Assembly: GCA_002700305.1 (NCBI GenBank) | Contig: PACZ01000003.1 | Location: 62,001-126,000 of the forward strand | Length of the DNA: 64,000 nt | From: Hyphomonas sp. | GTDB taxonomy: Bacteria; Pseudomonadota; Alphaproteobacteria; Caulobacterales; Hyphomonadaceae | Direction: 5' to 3' | Shown here: positions 63,139 through 64,000 of the stretch, piece after piece | Layout of the letters: the number at the start of each line of letters is the position of its first letter | How positions within the stretch are numbered: position 1 is the first letter of the stretch | Program-made: the position numbers and the translations under genes | Notes under the pieces: model-generated | What the model saw: only the letters and a program-made list of their open reading frames with translations | Told to the model about the DNA's origin: nothing | Database searches by the model: none

Positions 63139-64000
63139 TTAGCCCTGTTTTCCTCTCACTAAGAAGAGTTGGGGAGGGCTGACCAGAATGGCATTGGTGC
63201 CTGATTTGCCATAATTCGGAGACGGGCCACTGGTTCCCGCAGGAAATATGACAACCCTCCAGTCTTTTGCTTCATTTGGCCGCGTTGGGACAGCGAGGCG
63301 CAAAGAAAGTGTTTCTTTTCGAAATTCCGAATATACGAATTGGGGATTGGCCAATTGGGCAGTCCTTACTTTTTTGGCACTGAAATCGACGAGAATGTCG
63401 TACGATATTTCCGGGTCTTTACGGTTCTGAACCCGGACGATTGAGAAAGATCCATTGGACTTAACCGCGCTAGACTGGGTCAAATTCGTGTCAAGAATAA
63501 TGAAGCTGACGGGGGGCTCTGACGTATTATGATCCTGAGGGAGAGAAAAGTTGCCTCTCGCAATGTCACCATAATTTTGCAGCGAATCGTCGCGAAGTAG
63601 ATAGTTGGCCCCGTCTGCAAATGCTGGCTGCTTCTTTCCAATTTCAAGCGTCACTGTCAGTTTGTCGCTATTATTGGCAGGTGATGCTGATACAATCCAC
63701 GGAGCTGTCCCGAACCTCCATGGCATGGGTAGCCTCTGGTTCGCAGGAGATGGCGCGATCCGATCAAGAGCACCAATATCTTCGGCTGTCACGAACTGTT
63801 TACCCAGTTTTACAGATCCTGTTACGGATAGGTGACTATTATCGAAATACAGCCAGACACCATCCAAATCCGGATGACACTTTCCATCCGTGCACATCTT
63901 GTTTGTCAGATCGACAAATGACACGTTTGCTATCGAACCTGTGATATTCTTTAGCCAGGAATTGGTCGCATCGAACTCATCCATTTTGACAGCTGTACCG
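63139..64000 (-). CDS. SGNH-domain acyltransferase, C-terminal part (5' end outside)
   Basis: 287 residues visible; the frame is open to the right edge. The first part seen (FVDLTNKMCTDGKCHPDLDG and LYFDNSHLSVTGSVKLG) is the end of an SGNH hydrolase domain with its Asp-x-x-His, as found behind the acyltransferase-3 domain of OafA/YrhL-type O-acetylases of surface glycans. After it come about 200 residues that are not usual for such proteins: SPANNSDKLTVTLEIGKKQP, LPMPWRFGTAPWIVSA, RVQNRKDPEISYDILVDFSA. They look beta-rich. GC content is clearly lower than in the core genome, a sign of transfer. Confidence 0.7.
   Translation of the reverse strand, partial: GTAVKMDEFDATNSWLKNITGSIANVSFVDLTNKMCTDGKCHPDLDGVWLYFDNSHLSVTGSVKLGKQFVTAEDIGALDRIAPSPANQRLPMPWRFGTAPWIVSASPANNSDKLTVTLEIGKKQPAFADGANYLLRDDSLQNYGDIARGNFSLPQDHNTSEPPVSFIILDTNLTQSSAVKSNGSFSIVRVQNRKDPEISYDILVDFSAKKVRTAQLANPQFVYSEFRKETLSLRLAVPTRPNEAKDWRVVIFPAGTSGPSPNYGKSGTNAILVSPPQLFLVRGKQG

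Larger units (their letters stand above)
57776..64000. mobile_element. Left part of an integrated mobile element
   Basis: Starts after the rne terminator and runs beyond the window. It contains a tyrosine integrase, an AlpA/Xis-like regulator, an interrupted VRR-NUC gene, a DUF3987 replication-type gene, an iteron-like array and lower-GC cargo. No tRNA target was found in the 142 bp before the integrase, and the attachment site and right end are not visible. Confidence 0.75.

Overview
The window is GC-rich chromosomal DNA from an alphaproteobacterium. The gene content fits Hyphomonadaceae or Caulobacterales: Bpt leucyltransferase, an RNase E with an acidic insert in its S1 domain and a GWW C-terminus, a CC0125/CC1285-type lipoprotein, split glyQ/glyS, pyruvate phosphate dikinase and many small lipoproteins. 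This placement is inferred from gene content, not from a tree. I found no tRNA, rRNA or CRISPR array.

Layout. 1-6.1 kb: the end of an SLC13 permease, bpt, and a TRAP transporter (P, Q, M) of the oxo-acid type followed by an aminotransferase. 6.1-11.7 kb: small lipoproteins, LemA, a VOC protein, a VIT1/CCC1 metal transporter, a polytopic transporter and a sirtuin. 11.8-15.7 kb: parC, an extensin-like peptidase and a glutathione transferase. 15.7-22.5 kb: a tightly packed minus-strand housekeeping cluster, rpoZ-rsh-pyrE-pdxJ-acpS-rnc-era-recO. 22.7-29.9 kb: a NYN protein, an M20 lipoprotein peptidase, and nadA-(periplasmic protein)-nadB-nadC-SDR behind a clear promoter with a palindromic operator. 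30.0-42.1 kb: a minus-strand run with a SleB-type hydrolase, ppdK, glyS, a secreted caspase/WD40 protein, a CDGSH protein, a DUF2314 lipoprotein, glyQ, two micro-membrane proteins missed by size cut-offs, a methyltransferase, DUF2007 and a lipoprotein. 42.2-57.7 kb: polyprenyl synthase, a CocE-type hydrolase, a transglutaminase-like protein, acyl-CoA dehydrogenase, a MraY/WecA-type transferase, ispE, a TPR lipoprotein, amidase and rne.

From about 57.8 kb to the right edge the character changes. After the rne terminator come a P4-type integrase, an AlpA/Xis-like regulator, several small unknown genes, a VRR-NUC nuclease gene carrying two compensating frameshifts, a DUF3987 primase/helicase-like gene, a dense array of GTTCGCCCC motifs that looks like an iteron-type origin, an amber-interrupted small gene, and the 3' end of an SGNH/acyltransferase gene of low GC. 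Together this looks like an integrated satellite or plasmid-like element with its own replication module, partly decayed.

The most unusual non-coding signal is a family of 10-bp tandem repeats (consensus about NTWRGTCMKG). It occurs in the intergenic space near 6.75 kb, again as a cryptic trace at 6.12 kb, and inside the coding sequence of ispE near 51.37 kb.
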